64,000 nucleotides of DNA from Occultella gossypii (GTDB lineage Bacteria > Actinomycetota > Actinomycetes > Actinomycetales > Beutenbergiaceae), in contig NZ_JAGSHT010000006.1 in assembly GCF_019947135.1 (NCBI RefSeq), positions 17,500 to 81,499 on the forward strand. The letters run 5' to 3'. The notes under the pieces were generated by a model, which worked only from the letters and a program-made list of their open reading frames with translations, was not told the origin of the DNA and did not search any database. A program made the position numbers and the translations under genes. Numbering within the stretch: position 1 is the first letter of the stretch; each line of letters opens with the position of its first letter. This document shows positions 63,219-64,000 of this stretch, one piece after another.

Positions 63219-63797
63219 TCAGCGCCAGCTGGCCCGAGCACCGGCGTACTCGTCCTCGAGCATCCCCATCCGGATCGAGTCGTAGTAGCGCTCGGAATCG
63301 AGGTAGGCCTCACGGATCCGGCCCTCCACCACGAAGCCGAGTGACTGGTACAGCGCGGCCGCGCGGGGGTTGATGCTGAGCACCTCGAGGCCGACCCGGT
63401 GCAGGCCGAGCCCGCCCGCGTCCGAGGCCTCGAACGCGAAGGCGAGGACCAGCATGATGGCCTCGCGGCCGTACCCGCGGCCCCGGTGGCCGGGGTTCGT
63501 GAGTAGACGCACCTCGGCCCGCCGCGACGTCAGGTCGACGCGCTCCAGCGCGATCTCACCGACCATGCGGCGATCCTCGGTGCACATCGCCCAGTCGAAC
63601 CGACCCTCGAGCTCCGCGGCCGTGGCGGCCCACTCGGCCACCTCCTCGCGGGTGCGTACGGTGGTCTCGCCGGTCTGGCGCCGGCCCTCCGGGTCGCTGA
63701 CGCCGAGCCACAGATCGTCGGCGTCGGTGGCCTCGATCGGGCGCAGCGTGACCATCTCACCCGGAAGGGTGGGAACGGCCCATTCGACTTCCGGCAT
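63219..63797 (-). CDS. GNAT acetyltransferase (RimJ/RimL type)
   Basis: The 192-residue protein has the GNAT fold: VTLRPIEATDADDLWLGVSDPE at the start, the acetyl-CoA loop LLTNPGHRGRGYGREAIMLVLAFAF (about residues 101-125), and GLEVLSINPRAAALYQSLGFVVEGRIREAY at the end. RimL-like members acetylate N-termini or small molecules. The target is unknown. GGGGGAG stands before the ATG at 63797. Confidence 0.88.
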   Translation of the reverse strand: MPEVEWAVPTLPGEMVTLRPIEATDADDLWLGVSDPEGRRQTGETTVRTREEVAEWAATAAELEGRFDWAMCTEDRRMVGEIALERVDLTSRRAEVRLLTNPGHRGRGYGREAIMLVLAFAFEASDAGGLGLHRVGLEVLSINPRAAALYQSLGFVVEGRIREAYLDSERYYDSIRMGMLEDEYAGARASWR

Positions 63798-63884
63798 GAC
63801 ACTCCCCCGTCGTCGTGGTCGGCGAGCCCGATCGGCGCCTCGCTGCGCGTTCCGGCCTCCCGACCGACGCTAGCACTGAGACCA

Positions 63885-63941
63885 GCGCGCGAGTGCGCAC
63901 CATCCCGCTGGATCCGAGCGGGACCGTGCGCACTCGCGCGC
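63885..63941 (-). terminator. Nested double hairpin terminator
   Basis: The outer stem GCGCGCGAGTGCGCAC with GTGCGCACTCGCGCGC has 16 perfect pairs. The inner stem TCCCGCT with AGCGGGA has seven around GGATCCG. It starts 7 bases beyond the stop of the gene entering from the right edge. It has the same nested architecture as the hairpin after ilvC. Confidence 0.75.
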
Positions 63942-63948
63942 CACAGCC

Positions 63949-64000
63949 TCAGCCGAGGCGCTCCATGATCAGTTCGCGCACCCGGCCGGCGTCGGCCTGG
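63949..64000 (-). CDS. gatB: C-terminal end of a protein, probably Asp/Glu-tRNA amidotransferase subunit B
   Basis: Only 16 codons plus TGA are inside the window, reading QADAGRVRELIMERLG. This resembles the C-terminus of actinobacterial GatB, where GQADAxRVREL closes the YqeY-like tail domain. Such a short match makes the identity a guess. The gene continues past the right edge. Confidence 0.5.
   Translation of the reverse strand, partial: QADAGRVRELIMERLG

Overview
The window is very GC-rich DNA with GTG starts, dense gene packing and many promoters placed 6-7 bases upstream of the start codon. Together with the gene content (bifunctional exonuclease/polymerase, helicase with DUF3516, DUF6318, DUF2510 and DUF6986 proteins, actinobacterial-type TrpRS), this points to an actinobacterium, most likely of the order Micrococcales (Ruania/Beutenbergia/Georgenia-like). 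The genus is a guess. No rRNA, tRNA, insertion sequence, phage or CRISPR was seen.

Layout. 1-9.8 kb: 3' end of hemA, a DUF2252 remnant, a phosphotransferase, prolyl oligopeptidase, a serine hydrolase, a lipoprotein, a glutamine amidotransferase, and an ltrA-trpS unit. A Trp-Trp leader peptide and attenuator precede trpS. 9.9-19.9 kb: helicase, DUF2510 protein, YbaK-type deacylase, amidohydrolase, YccF, pentapeptide protein, YggS, thioredoxin, diacylglycerol kinase and a lipoate-ligase-family protein. 19.9-38 kb: branched-chain amino acid genes cimA, ilvE, leuB, ilvC, ilvN, ilvB and ilvD, interspersed with small lipoprotein, OsmC and VOC genes. cimA and ilvB each have a short leader peptide rich in Ile/Val/Leu codons followed by an intrinsic terminator. 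38-41.6 kb: small membrane proteins and a ribbon-helix-helix/DUF4097 operon with a large palindromic operator.

41.7-63.2 kb is a purine and glyoxylate catabolic island. Urate is oxidised by pucL-uraH-uraD and allantoin is opened by allB and alc. Glyoxylate is then used by two routes: gcl-hyi-glxR-glxK to glycerate phosphate, and aceB plus malic enzyme to malate and pyruvate. An NCS2 permease, a MocA-like protein, an 8-oxoguanine deaminase-like enzyme, an AH_C-like small protein and a DUF6986 protein are also present. An IclR-family gene sits in the middle. Four promoters (hyi operon, malic enzyme/iclR, uraD operon, aceB) share a 19-bp inverted repeat of the form ACTTCC-N7-GGAAGT, which makes the island look like one IclR/AllR-type regulon. 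No recognisable ureidoglycolate lyase is present, so the AH_C-like and DUF6986 genes are candidates for an unassigned step.

The right edge holds a GNAT acetyltransferase and the last codons of what is probably gatB. The points most worth attention are the trpS attenuator with its predicted indolmycin-resistant enzyme, the two branched-chain attenuators, and the IclR regulon with its unassigned genes.
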